A stretch of DNA of 64,000 nucleotides. Origin: Cucumis sativus. Its lineage: Eukaryota > Streptophyta > Magnoliopsida > Cucurbitales > Cucurbitaceae. A program made the translations under genes and the position numbers. Position 1 is the first letter of the stretch, and every line of letters starts with the position of its first letter. The stretch is from NCBI RefSeq assembly GCF_000004075.3, contig NC_026657.2, forward strand, positions 37,000,732-37,064,731, read 5' to 3'. Positions 41,354-53,640 of this stretch are shown here, piece by piece. Under the pieces are notes generated by a model. That model had not been told where the DNA came from, made no database searches, and saw only the letters and a list, made by a program, of their open reading frames with translations.

Positions 41354-41953
41354 CACGTGCATTGTTTCCTATTTCGTCCCTTATCCCTCAGACACCCCTA
41401 CCCCCTCCTCACGTGCCTCAACCATGCCTTGCTTTTATTCATTTCTACCAATATTTTGTTTCGTTTTTATTCTATATTTTTTTTAATTGTTCCAACTTAT
41501 TTAATGTAGTTTTAAGATTGACTTAAAGTATATAAAAAAAAATGAAGGGGAATGAATGATATAGAAAATGATATTTGTAATTGTCATGGAGGACCCAAAT
41601 TAGGGAAGTGTATTAAGCATTAAATCATGGGCAACACGTGGCCGGGAGATGTGCTCCTAAATGTAATTGGTCTCACTTTCGGTGCTCCTATATCCATCAC
41701 TACAAACACTTTCATTTTTTTTTCTTCAATTGTTATTATTATTTACTTTAATAACGTACATATCATCAAACGTTTATATTTATGGTAGTTGGAGAGATGT
41801 TAATTTAGAAATTCATCATTTGCATTTTTAAAGATCCGAGAATTATAATGTTACATGGAAAGAAAAATAAAATTTGTGTGTTTATACTCTCTTTGCTACC
41901 ATACAATGAATCACACAATCACTCTCAGCCACAAATGTCCACTTTGCCACGTG
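41354..41953 (+). promoter_or_regulatory. Four G-box motifs upstream of the mannanase gene
   Basis: CACGTG occurs at 41354-41359, 41410-41415, 41635-41640 (ACACGTGGC, an ABRE-type core) and 41948-41953 (CCACGTGT). They lie 0.6-1.2 kb before the mannanase ATG. Such sites bind bZIP (ABF/AREB) and bHLH (PIF) factors. Control of the mannanase by ABA or light is a guess from position. Confidence 0.4.
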
Positions 41954-42490
41954 TGAGGCTGTTGTTCTTTTTGTTTTTAATCAATACTTTTCAGTAAAAC
42001 ACATAATTAAACAAAAGAAGAATAGTTATGAGATTAAACAAACTATTAGATGTTTAAACATAGGCTCCATAACCAATTAAGTTATTAGCTATTGATTTTA
42101 GTAAAACCAAAATCACTTTTGCACTAGAAATTAACTACACCTAAATATTTTCTTCTAAAACTACTACTCCTAATCACGATCACTTTTTCAAATATAGAGA
42201 GATTGATGTGTAAGAGTAAAAGTATATAATATGGGAAATGGAAAGAAAGTTAAACAAAGAAGGATTGTTTTTATTGTGAAATCCAATTATTTGTTAATAA
42301 TAATAGATTAGAAGAGCATAAAGGAATCCAACCTGATCTCTCACTTATGGCAACAACATAACCGTCGAAATTAAATAATAAGACTCTAATTTTAATATAT
42401 AATAAATAAACAATGACAGTTAAAGTTCAAACACAGACTCCGTTCCCTTCTTCACTTTCCATGCCGCCCTACAACTCCACCTTTTCATTC

Positions 42491-42498
42491 TATAAATT
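42491..42498 (+). promoter_or_regulatory. TATA box of the mannanase gene
   Basis: TATAAATT lies 78-85 bases before the ATG at 42576, which would leave a leader of about 50 bases. A second TATAAATT at 42541-42548 is probably too close to the start codon. Confidence 0.55.
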
Positions 42499-42575
42499 CC
42501 CTAAATCCCTACCACTTAATTCTACCCTTCCTTCTTCATCTATAAATTACTGCATTTCCATTGTTTTACAGAGAG

Positions 42576-45019
42576 ATGAAGCTTGGGATTTCCATTTTCA
42601 TTCTTCTTCTTCTTCTTCTTCTACCTCTAGCAAAACCAGATGAAGGCTTTGTAAGCACTAAAGGGCAACAACTGATTCTGAATGGATCTCCATTTTACGC
42701 CAATGGGTTCAATGCCTATTGGTTAATGTACTTCGCTTCAGACCCATCACAGGCACCTAAAGTCTCCTCTGCTTTTCAACAAGCCGTCAATCACGGTCTC
42801 TCCATTGGAAGAACTTGGGCCTTTAACGATGGCGGATACAGCCCTTTACAGTATTCTCCAGGACAATACAATGAGAAGATGTTCCAGGTTCTTTGATTCC
42901 ATTGATTTTTTTTTGTATTTGCGCTGTTTTTCATCTTTTGTTAAGTGAGGAATGGGTTTTTGTTAGGGGTTGGATTTTGTGGTAGCGGAGGCAAGGAAAT
43001 ATGGGATTAAGCTGATTCTGAGTTTGGTGAATAATTATGCAAGTATGGGAGGGAAAAAACAGTATGTGGAATGGGCGAGAAGCCAGGGGCAGGCTATTTC
43101 TTCTGAGGATGAGTTCTTCACTAATCCTGTTGTGAAAGGGTTCTACAAGAATCATATTAAGGTAAAAATCAGAATGCCTGATCAAATTTTTTGTTCTGAT
43201 TTCTAAACTTTCGTTTTGGATTTTTCTGTTCTGTTGGTTGATTGAAGCTTTAAAATGGGGTTGTGAATGATTTTTAACTTTTATGCACTGAGCTTGTGAG
43301 GGATTGGCGGATGAAAAGTGGAAATGGAGTGGTTGGAGTTCTGGAGAAGAAAGAAAGAGTGGTTGGGGATTGGAATTAGGTCATTTACAGAGGAGAGTAA
43401 TTGTGGAAGTTTTTCTGAAACGATTTCCATTGGTGGACGTTCTTTAATCATTACGTTAGAAGATTGAGCTTACCCTAATTTTATTTTCAATTGATTGAAA
43501 CATAAAGGTGAAGTTTTGTTAATTTGATTTATATATACTTTATTAGTTGAATTTGGTGATGTTTATCATTTGTTTGTATTATATGTAATATTTTAGGATG
43601 AAAAGTGACTTTATTTACGTAGTTGACCAAATTGTGATTTCCACCTTTTATGACTTTATTGTGATTTCCACCTTTTATGGAAACTTTTTTTAAGTTTTTC
43701 TTTTCCTTTCTTTAATTTTCAAACTTGACAGGTAATAAATTGAATTAATAGAAATTGGTATGAAATTCAATGATAAAGTGCATTTGCTTTATAGTCCCCC
43801 TTCTTTGCACCGATTACCATATCTATCAAATGGCAAGCATGGCATAGCTATTTAGTTACAAAATCTCTCTTCGATTCCAAACCCTTTTACTCAATATGGA
43901 AAAGAAAAGCATGATTTATAAATACTGATAATTTCGTTTGTAAAATACTTTAAAATGTATATAGAGCATTTTGACAAGAGTCAATAGCATTACCGGAGTA
44001 GCTTATAAGGATGATCCAACAATAATGGCTTGGGAACTCATGAACGAGGCCAGGTGCCCTTCAGATCCTTCAGGAAACACCATTCAGGTTCTCACTACCA
44101 ATTTCCTCCTTTCTCGCTTTTAATTTCAATTTCACTCGTTACAAAAACAATTTGACTTTTAAAGTGATTCAAATAAGTGTTTATAAATATTTAAAAAATC
44201 AATCTAAAAAGGTCATTTTAAGTTGACATAGCCATAGTTTAAAAAGAAAAGTTGTATGAATGAATTGAAATGATGGCCAGGGATGGATTAAAGAAATGGC
44301 ATCATATTTGAAATCAATCGATGGGAAACACCTATTAGAAGCTGGTTTGGAAGGTTTCTATGGGCAATCAAAGTATCAATGGAATCCAAACTTTCAAGTG
44401 GGAACAGATTTCATTGCAAACAATCAAATACCTGAAATTGACTTTGCTACAGTCCATTCATATCCTGACCAATGGTAAAAAGAAAATTCCCCTATTTGCT
44501 TCTTTTTGGGATCTTTATTCTCCAACTAGCTAAAATGAAATGGGTGATTTCTACTTATGTTGTAGGTTATCTGGTTCTAGTTATGAGAATCAGCTTTCAT
44601 TCCTCAACACTTGGCTTAATGATCACATCCAAGATGCACAGAACATTCTGCATAAGCCTGTTCTTTTTGCTGAGTTTGGAAAATCCACAAAGTATTCTGG
44701 CGCTGATCAAAGGGATCAGCTTTTCAATGCTGTTTACTCAGCTGTGTATTCGTCGGCTCGAGGGGGTGGTGCAGCCATTGGTGGAATGTTCTGGCAACTT
44801 CTAGTTGAAGGGATGGATTCTTTTCGAGATGGGTATGAAGTGGTACTAAGCGAGAGCCCCTCAACTGCAAATTTGATCACCCAGGAGTCTAGAAGGCTGA
44901 TTCACATCAGAAGGATGTATGCCAAACTTAGAAACATTGAGAAGTGGAAGAGAGCAAAGGAGATGAAAAGAGCACAGTGGGAGGCCTCAAGGGGAGGCAA
45001 CAATAGTCCTGGAAATTAA
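42576..45019 (+). CDS. MAN: Mannan endo-1,4-beta-mannosidase, secreted (GH5)
   Basis: Five exons join in frame to 425 aa: 42576-42887, 42967-43161, 43965-44087, 44281-44474 and 44566-45019. The enzyme cuts beta-1,4-mannan chains in the cell wall. Residues 1-20 form a signal peptide (MKLGISIFI followed by a Leu run). Family motifs appear in order: [31 protein letters not shown], the acid/base Glu197 in [15 protein letters not shown], the nucleophile Glu311 in LFAEFGKS, and GGMFWQLL. Both catalytic Glu and the aromatic residues are present, so it should be active. The C-terminus extends about 40 residues past the barrel in a very basic stretch ([20 protein letters not shown]). Mannanases act in seed germination, fruit softening and wood formation; which member this is cannot be told here. 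The ATG at 42576 is chosen because it starts the signal peptide. Confidence 0.95.
43631..43679. repeat. Short tandem repeat in mannanase intron 2
   Basis: A 22-base sequence, ATTGTGATTTCCACCTTTTATG, occurs exactly at 43631-43652 and again at 43658-43679, a period of 27. It lies inside the intron and does not touch splice sites. Confidence 0.85.
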
Positions 45020-45365
45020 GTAAAAATAGAGCTGAAAATAGAAATGCTAAGCAAATATTGACAACTTAATATAACTTGAGTTTTAAGAGAGTAACTCTTT
45101 CACAGAGATGAGATTTGCTCGTCCAGAAGCTAATGTCAAATGGCTTTGAAAACTGTTCCCTAACGATGTATGGAGTTGTTATTACTCAGGATGGAAATGT
45201 GCTGCCTTTCTACTTTTTACATATATGAAAAGAAACTAGTATTTTACATCAAGGGAAGTTGCACTATTACTCGTTGCCGAGCATTGTAGGTTGAAAGCCT
45301 TGAGCAATTGCTTCCTTTCAACTCTCAGCTATCTCCAGACCTGAATGAGAGGCTGCCATTGGATT

Positions 45366-48300
45366 TTAAATAATGGTTCCATCTTTTATTGTTGCATTCT
45401 TCAACGTGACTGTGATACCGGACCTTATATAAAACCCTTCTTCTGGTCTTTCTGCTTCTTGAACGTCCTGAAAAGTTAATAAGTACACTTTCTTAAGCAT
45501 AGGCACTATGATCAAATAACATTACGCGCTTATTTGGTTTAAATTGAGGTTGCAAATTCTTAGAAAGTGTTCAACTTTTGGGCTAAACTTATGTAACTTG
45601 TGCTTAAAAAGTCAAAATTGATGTTTGATAAACATGTGCCTTTTCTCATCCCAATTGTTAATCCTACCAATTACATGGACTCAAATGATATATTGTTCAT
45701 CCTACCAAACCTAAGTATTTATTGTTTATTTCTTTGCACATATTAATCATAAATAAAACAGTTTGAACCTTGTAAATTCAACGTATTTAAATTGTTTTGC
45801 AATAACCAATTTAAAACTATTGGCCAAACATCCCTTGCAATAATAGATTGCAGATAGCTTTTGCTCTTTATTTGCAATAACCACATTTCTTCAAGAACAG
45901 AAATTATACTTACATCAGTATTTGCAATAACCACATTTCTTCCGATCTTGGCATTCTTGTCAATTATGCAATTCCTGCAGGGAAGTTACAAAACATCACA
46001 AACGAAACCAAACCCTAATTTGTATGTTAATATTAAATTAATAAACGATTGCACATAGCTTTTGCTCTTTATTGGTAGCTGAATATTACCTGATTTTGGT
46101 GTTCTCGCCGATGCCAATTGGGATCTTTCCTTCAGCAAGGAGAGATGCAATTTCAGATTCTGTCTGGTAGTAGTCCGCACCCATCATCATAGTATCCTAT
46201 AATGCAAAACCAACAAATTCAAATATGATTTTAGCTTTTTTCAAGAGATGTGGCAACAGCTAGTAACAAACATTTATTACGTATTCAATTTGGATTGATC
46301 CATTTACTATTATAAGTCAGCATGACGGACTCTCTAACACAATTAAAAAGAGTTTAATCTGTGGAAAAAAAATTGCAGCATCTACAAAGCTAGCTTCTGC
46401 AACTGCATTTAGCCTTCTTGTACTCCCCTATGGTATAAGACGAAAATCCAAAAGAAAACTATGGCTCACCTTAAGCTCCACACCATACTCCAGTCGGGAG
46501 CGCACGCCAACAATAGAGTGTTCAACAGTACACTCTCGGAGGAAGCAACCATGGGATATAATTGCATCTACAATCTGCATACAGCTTCATTTAAGACACA
46601 AGAATAAAGCAGAGAGAGAAAACTTGAGTTTGATGTCTTACCTTGCATTTTTCAACTTTAGAAGGGGGCAAGAATCTAGGTGAGGTATAAAATGGAGTCT
46701 TGGGATCATAAAACTCAAATTTTGGGGGCTGCATGAAAGACACAACAAACCATCAGCTTGTGTAAATAATAGTGTTTGGAGAAAGACCTTGCTTGATTAC
46801 ACTTGATCATCTGTTTTTTCTGATTAGTGGGAGGGGTTGGGTTGAAATTTTCACAGTGCCGTTAAGGTACTTGATATTGATTAAGGGTGGTAGTACTTAA
46901 GGAGAATATGAGCAGAAGTAACATGAGAGCTTATCATCTATGTAAATATCTAACTTAATGAACAAATAAGCATGAAAGCCGAAAGAAGTGGTGTAAGATG
47001 TTTCTTGATCCCATAAAATGAAAAAGAAAGAAGACCATCGAAGGCCTGAGACACAATTGCTTGTATGATGGGATACATACCTGCTCCGTTAGTGCTAAGT
47101 TGGCATCAAAAAATGACTTTACTGTTCCAATGTCCTCCCAGTAGTCATTGAACAGATATGCCTACAACAATATGAATGCATTGGGAAACTTAGTTGTGGT
47201 ATTGTCGAAAGTCTTCCTTTTCTGAACTCAAGCATATAAAGGAAAATGATAGACTAAAATTTCTCAAAACGGATCTCACTTGAACTTTGTAGTCTTTAAC
47301 AGCCGCAGGAATAATTTCTGAGCCAAAGTCATTGCACGCAGGATAACTCCATGTCAAAAGCTTTAATAGAAGATCTGTTCTGAATACGTAGACTCCCATT
47401 GATGCAATATAAGGATTCTTTCTAGCATCTTCATCTGAAAGTCCTAGAACCGTAGTGTCAACTTGCTGCAGTACAATATATGACGATATAAAACAAAATC
47501 AGACATCGATACAGGTCACTGTAAGGAACACGAGTCAATAAATACATTTACGCTAAAAAACTAACCAAACAAATAAAAAAGAGAAAAAACAAAAGAAGTT
47601 CAAGAAAAATAACTAATTGCATCAATGCTACCAACCATTGCTTCCAGGTCAGATCCCTTTGGTTTCTCTGCAAAATCTAAAATACGTCCTGTATCATCTA
47701 TTTTCATGAGACCGTAGTCTGATGCTCGGCTGCATAACAGCAAAACATGAATGAAAATTTAAATTTTTTTAAGGAAATAAAGAACAAGATTATGGTTTCC
47801 ATGCACTTTATCTATGAAAATAAGGATTAAAATGGATGCCTACCTATCATCCATGGGTATGCATGAAACAGTAATATCTGCATTTGTGTCAATATGTCTC
47901 TGCAAGTACAAAGCCATCGGAAAGTCTCATTGACTCACAAACAAATATGCAAAATACTACAAATACAATTACAAACTAGTCATTTTAACATTATACCTGC
48001 ACAAAATCCATGTAGTCCATCCGGTAAAGGTGATCGCCAGACAAAATTAGAGTGTGCTCAACATTTTTGGTCTTGGCATCCTGTACAAACCCAATGGACA
48101 AATGTTCATTACAATTAAAAAGTTCACTGAAAATTCTAATCATACTCAGTAGATTTTATGCACCCACCTCAAATAACCATATAAATTGCCTGACAGCATC
48201 AGCAGTTCCTTGGAACCATTTTTTTCCAGTTTCACCCGAAGTCTGAGTGGCAGCTAGAACCTATTTCTCAAACATGAATCCAGAGATTGAGTATAAGAAA

Positions 48301-49133
48301 GCTTCCTGTTTCCTAGAACTTGCCGTCTGTCTAATTAACACAATTACTAGGCAGGGTCAGATTGCAACAATGAGAAGAACATTCATCATACCTCCACGAA
48401 TCCATCGCCAAAATTGACTCCATTACCAAAATTATAAATACGAGCAAGGTGACGATTTAGAGAAAATGAGTTAAACTGCGTTAAGACGAATATCTTTTCG
48501 ATGCCACTATTGATGCAGTTACTCATGGGTATGTCGATCAACCTATAACAACCTCCAATTGGAACCTGCAAGCAAATATTATTTACTTAAATTCGTGCAC
48601 TAACTCTTTCTCCTAGATTAGATCAATAGCTTATGTTATCTACTACGGAATCATCCTTCTCTTAGCAATTTGGTAGAGTTGGTTACCGCTGGTTTGGCTC
48701 GCTGACTGGTAAGAGGAAACAAACGAGTTCCAGCACCTCCACCCAGTATAATCGAAGCAATCTTTTTCGGATCAGCTCTTGGAGCTTCAAATATAGGAGC
48801 CTGTAAAGTCTGAGAGATAAAATTTGAAATAAAAAATCATGTAAAAGTTTATATACTTTTGAACAACAAAGCACAAAACCCATTTACCGATGTTTCCTCA
48901 TTAATTTCTGACATGAGAACAGAATAAGCAACACCGGGTGCAAGCTTCCTAGCCCTGCTAAAAGAAGAAGAATTAGAATTCTTGAGCGAGTAGGCATTCC
49001 TCTGTATCTGTTTGGACCTTCCGTTTCTTCCAATACCGTCTCCCCAAAACCCAGAGCATTGATTCCTAACACACTGACTTGTGATCCTAAATGGCATCGT
49101 ATTGGGCTTCAAGGCCACACCAAAGGAATCCAT
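45366..49133 (-). CDS. AGPL: Glucose-1-phosphate adenylyltransferase large subunit, chloroplastic
   Basis: Fourteen exons on the minus strand join in frame to 532 aa: 49133-48888, 48809-48687, 48565-48392, 48260-48168, 48080-47997, 47899-47844, 47729-47636, 47465-47280, 47161-47081, 46728-46642, 46574-46470, 46196-46090, 45974-45914 and 45467-45366. The enzyme makes ADP-glucose, the committed step of starch synthesis, in plastids as a heterotetramer with small subunits. A Ser/Arg-rich transit peptide precedes [12 protein letters not shown] (about 105-116). Further motifs are [11 protein letters not shown] (196-206), [10 protein letters not shown] (226-235) and the left-handed helix domain ending GFYIRSG...[20 protein letters not shown] marks a large subunit; small subunits have GANYR there. 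A micro-duplication lies around exon 13. The numbered isoform is left open. Confidence 0.96.
45846..46073. repeat. Micro-duplications around AGPase exon 13
   Basis: TTTGCAATAACCACATTTCTT, part of exon 13, occurs in the exon (about 45920-45941) and again 50 bases away in the following intron (about 45871-45891). A second segment, GATTGCAGATAGCTTTTGCT with the bases after it (45846-45872), recurs as GATTGCACATAGCTTTTGCT in the intron on the other side of the exon (46047-46073). Both pairs are direct repeats. The exon itself keeps its frame and splice sites. Confidence 0.85.
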
Positions 49134-51317
49134 TGTTGAAATGAAGTGACCCGAAAACGGGGTAGATCAGTGGGAAACCTAAGTAAGAAGAAGGTGTGAG
49201 AGAAATGTAGAATGAAGAGAGTGGGAGGGAAGAAGAAAGGCGGGAGTGGGAGAAAGATGAAAGATCAAATGATGGTGATGGTGACGAAAGGTATGGAAAA
49301 TAGCGTCATTAAATTATTTGGGGTTGGGGTGCCATGGAAAAGTCTGGGGATCTTGATTTTTTTCATGAGAGAGCCGGTCTGGGAGTTGAACACGGCGGCA
49401 TAAGACTGATTGCAAATGGTATGGGACCAAACCTTTTTCAGCTTCTCTCTTGGCCTCTACTACTCATCTCTTTCTAACAAATCAACGAAATAAAAGTTAA
49501 TAATAAAGATATTTTTATAATACCTTTTTTATTTTTATTTATTTTCTGAAAAGTAAGTAACCTTCTTTATATATATATATATAATTAAAGATGTGTATAT
49601 TGGAGTTGTGCTTGATTCCAATGTGAATACTATACTATAATGCATTAAAATACAAGACTATGATTCACCCTCTCGAGATTTGTTTTTTGTTGTTTTCTAT
49701 TGAGTTGATGACTATCACCATTTCATTTCATCAAATTTTAAAATAAAATATTGACAAAGCTTTACTCTATCCATCAAAATATCGTTATATTTGAAAATTG
49801 TTTCCAATTATTTAAATGCATTTTTGTTCTATAATTGTTGTCATTTTTTTTTTCCATCACTATGATACTCATTGTCTAGAAAAGTAGGATTTATAAGTAT
49901 CTTTTTATTTGTATTTTAAATGCCCCTAAGTGGTTATTATAACTTTAACTTAGAATTATTTAGTTTTTACATTATTACCTTACAAAAATGTGTTTGGTTG
50001 AAATAACACAATGTAACCTTGATATTTGTTCTACTTTTCTAAAAGAAAAAAATACCTTTACCATCCTTTCAAACAAATAAACCTTTTTGACATTCTATAA
50101 ACAAATCTAAACTACTTTTAAAGTATAAAGTTTCATCTTCGCAACACCAGTTTGATTTTTAGATTAAATTTGGACCAGTTCAAAAATAATATCATAACTG
50201 CCTTTTATTGATAATATTTAGATATGTCTTAAAGAAAATGTAAAAGATTTAACAAAAAGAAGTGAGACCGGAGATCACGTGATCCCCAAAACAGAATGTG
50301 AATTTTCTAAACCACTCTCCGGGATATGCATGACTCTCCCTTTTCTTTTTCTGTTTTTGGGATCATTCGGTGTATGCTTTGTTATCGTGGGTTTGGGGAA
50401 GCAAAAGAAAATGGTGAGAAGAATAAGCAAATGAGAATTACCTCAAATAAATTATTCTTTTTAATTTTTAATCCAAAATACACCCAAAAAAAATTTGTAT
50501 TAATTTTTATTTTATTTTATATAAATATTTTAAACGGAAAGTGAAGCTATTAAATTTAATTTTAAACTTTTCACAATATTTGGTTTTTGTGCGTGGCAGA
50601 ATGTCTTTTCGTAGACGCAACCAATATTGTATCGTCGAAAGATAGTCAACACCGATACATTTTTTGCCGACATTATTTATGGTCCAACCTATTGTAGTGA
50701 CAATTGAAAACAAAGTTGGCTTGGGAAAATGGCTAAGCATTGTGTGTTGGAGGGTAAAATAATTAAGAGATGTGACCAAGTTCAAAAAGGTATATTTTAT
50801 CCTTGGGAAGTGATTGAATTTGATTTAGTATTTCATCATATGATGCAAAAATCTGAGGACTTTAAAAGGTAAAATAAAATGCTTTGAAAAGCTTCATGTC
50901 TTTTTCTTTTAACTATAAAATAATATTGACTTGCCCCGCACGCGTGAGAATGTTATTATAAGTTTCTTAGTACAATAATTTCGAATATGAGAACCAAATT
51001 TTTGACTTTTAGAAAAAAAATTATTTTAGTCCTTTAATCTGAACTTAACAAAATTATCATAAATTCCAAGAATTTTAAATAAATATATTTTGTAAAAAGA
51101 CAAATGTTTTAAATTATCAAATATATTTATCATAAAATTTACTGAATATCTTTAACTACAAATTTTTCATTCATTCAACAAAATTAAAAATTCATTCGTT
51201 TATTTTTAATAGTGTGTGGGATGTTGGGATTGAACCTCTTGCTTCAAGAGATTATTATATACATACTTAATATTATAGATTTATGTGCATGTTTGAAAAA
51301 AATCATCCACACTTAAT

Positions 51318-51428
51318 AAAGTAAGAAATAGAATAATTTTTTTCTTTAAATTTTTTTTATAAATTCATTAACAAAGTAAGAAATAGAATAATTTCTTTTC
51401 TTTAAAACTTTTTTATAAATTCATTAAC
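51318..51428. repeat. Tandem duplication, 55-bp unit
   Basis: A unit beginning AAAGTAAGAAATAGAATAAT and ending ATAAATTCATTAAC occurs at 51318-51372 and again from 51373, with a few differences in its T-run. It is non-coding and AT-rich. Confidence 0.8.
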
Positions 51429-51729
51429 CATGCATGAGACTATTTATAGGAAATATTAAGTTGGATATTTCAACCATTTTTATGGAATTTAAAATAATTA
51501 ATAATAAAATATCTCATGTATTGAGTATCAAATCGTATAACATATTTATTTATGATGTTAATTACAAACCACTTATGAACTCATATTTTCTAGGTTATGA
51601 AATTTGAAAATCAAACATATTTTGGTGGAGTGTAATTTATTTTTCAGATTAATTACAAACAATTTTTTAGAGAGAAATAATTTATTTTACATGTTTCAAA
51701 AAAAATTATTCACAACTGTAACCATAGCA

Positions 51730-51915
51730 TACATGTTTATAAAATATTATATTTAATAGTAACTTTACTAAATTACATGTTTATAAAATATTACTAATTG
51801 ATAATCAAAGTGTGTAACTATAGCATGCTGAAATGCATGTTTTTAAATATTCTATTTAACAGTAATTTTACTTAAATATGTGTTTATAAAATATTATATA
51901 TTTAATAGTAATTTA
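51730..51915. repeat. Degenerate repeats of TGTTTATAAAATATTA
   Basis: Four copies of a unit built on ATGTTTATAAAATATTA followed by TTTAATAGTAA lie near 51733, 51778, 51836 and 51880, so the spacing is 44-58 bases. The repeats are non-coding and decayed. Confidence 0.6.
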
Positions 51916-52599
51916 CAATAGTAAATTTGTTGATATATATGTTAATATCCAGTGTTCATAGTAAATAATTTGATAATCAAATAATGGAACAAATACATGT
52001 AGGTGACAAATTTAGAAATTGAAGCCATCTCTAGAATTTGGTAAATAAAATTTGTAAATTTACAATACATATGACAATATTGTAAATTTAACATTTGACA
52101 AGGAGTAGAAGCGTTTATTGGAAACATTAATGCATAGGACACAATATTGGTAATATTAGAGGTTGGTAATGGGTATAATCATCGAAAAATTATTCTCTCC
52201 TTAAGCCACTTTTTATATAGTAAAGATATGTTTGTAACAATCTTTAAGCACACTCTTCTACTATGTGGTTTTGTGATGTGTGGATGAGTTAATCTTGGGA
52301 AGAGATTGTTATAAAAATTGCACTTTAACAGTCTAATAGGGACGTTTTTCAATTGATTTTCTTAATTTAGAGGACATAACATCAATTGGATATAGTTGTT
52401 GATCATCCAATCCAAATAATGTATAAGAAATGTTAATAGTGAGGAATCATGTTTAAATTTAGGTTATAAAAAATAGATAAATTATATTTCATTGATACTA
52501 TTATGCAAACAATATCCAACAATTTAATCATACTCTACTTATATGTTGTCTTCTTTTAATATTTGACATGCAAGATTTTGTCATGTTAATAAAAGACCA

Positions 52600-53640
52600 A
52601 TTAACAACATGAGTAGGTTGAATCTTATTCCTAAGTTAACTTTGCATGATTTAGAGAAATGTGCATGTTGTAGTTCAACTAAGAAAACAAAGACTTCACA
52701 TAAGTCTGTAGCTAGAGTAACAAAGCGTTTAGAATTAATCCATTATGACTTATGTGAATTCGATGACACTTTAACTAGGAACACTAAAAGGTATGTAATA
52801 ACCTTTATAGATGATTGTTCCAACTACAATTTTATTTACCTGATTAAAAATAAAGGTGATGTCTTTGACATATTCAAGGTATTTGTAACTGAAATAGAGA
52901 TCCAGTTTAACAAAATAATTAAGAGACTTCGTAGTAACAGAGGAGCTGAATATGATTCAATTGCCTTTATTAATGAGTCCTATAATTAAAAAAAAATACA
53001 CGAAATATAACTGCACCTTATTCTCCTAAAATGAATGAAAAAGCAAAAAGTGAGAATAGAACAGGGTGAAGTAATTAAAACTGTTATTTATGTCCTTAAC
53101 AGGATTCTCAAATCAAATAGTAAAACTTACCATAGAAAATTTTTAATAATAAAACACTAAATTTATCTTATCTTAGAACTTGGGGTTGTCTAGCCTATGT
53201 TAGAATACCTTATTAAAAAAAAAAAAAAAAACCAATAGAACCTATGAATGTGTTTTCATAAGATACATAGAAAACAGTAAAGCCTATAAGTTCTATGACT
53301 TAGAGAACAAAGTAATCATAAAATCAAATCGAGGACAAATTTCCTTTTAAATCTAAAACAATGGTGGTTTAAATAGTCAAACTAGTGGGAGCTGAAGTTC
53401 AAATAATCTACCTTCAATTAGGATCCAAACCCAAAAAAAGGAAGCAATTCCTGAACTTAGAAGAAGTTAGAGAGTTAGAATAACAAAAGACTTCAAAATG
53501 TATAACTTAGAAGATCCATAAGATCTAACATAAGCCTTATCCTCGTTTCCAAAGAATGAAGACGACACATGTGTAACTAATATATAAAAGAAATGCAATT
53601 AATTTAACAAATAACTCAAATAAAAGAGAACGTCAATATA
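52600..53640 (+). mobile_element. Decayed Ty1/copia retrotransposon (integrase region)
   Basis: A 126-codon frame (52609-52989) encodes the pre-integrase and integrase start: CACCSSTKKTKTSHK, then LELIHYDLCEF, YVITFIDDCSNY, and IKRLRSNRGAEYDS. Copia signatures continue in the same order but with stops and frameshifts: TAPYSPKMNEKA (about 53010), AYECVF-like and IRYIENSKAYKFYDLENKVI (about 53250), and a tail matching the linker before reverse transcriptase (VRITKDFKMYNLEDP, about 53475). Reverse transcriptase is missing. No LTRs were recognised. It is a dead, partial copy on the opposite strand to the one at 24-25.75 kb. Confidence 0.85.

Larger units (their letters stand above)
37526..42345. 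other. Repeat-rich spacer between OTC and mannanase
   Basis: This is 4.8 kb without a supportable gene. It contains a likely solo LTR (38107-39557), a region of degenerate TCTATCA-type repeats (about 39780-40990) and, nearer the mannanase, a G-box cluster (41354-41953). The first 500 bases probably hold the OTC promoter. Confidence 0.55.
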
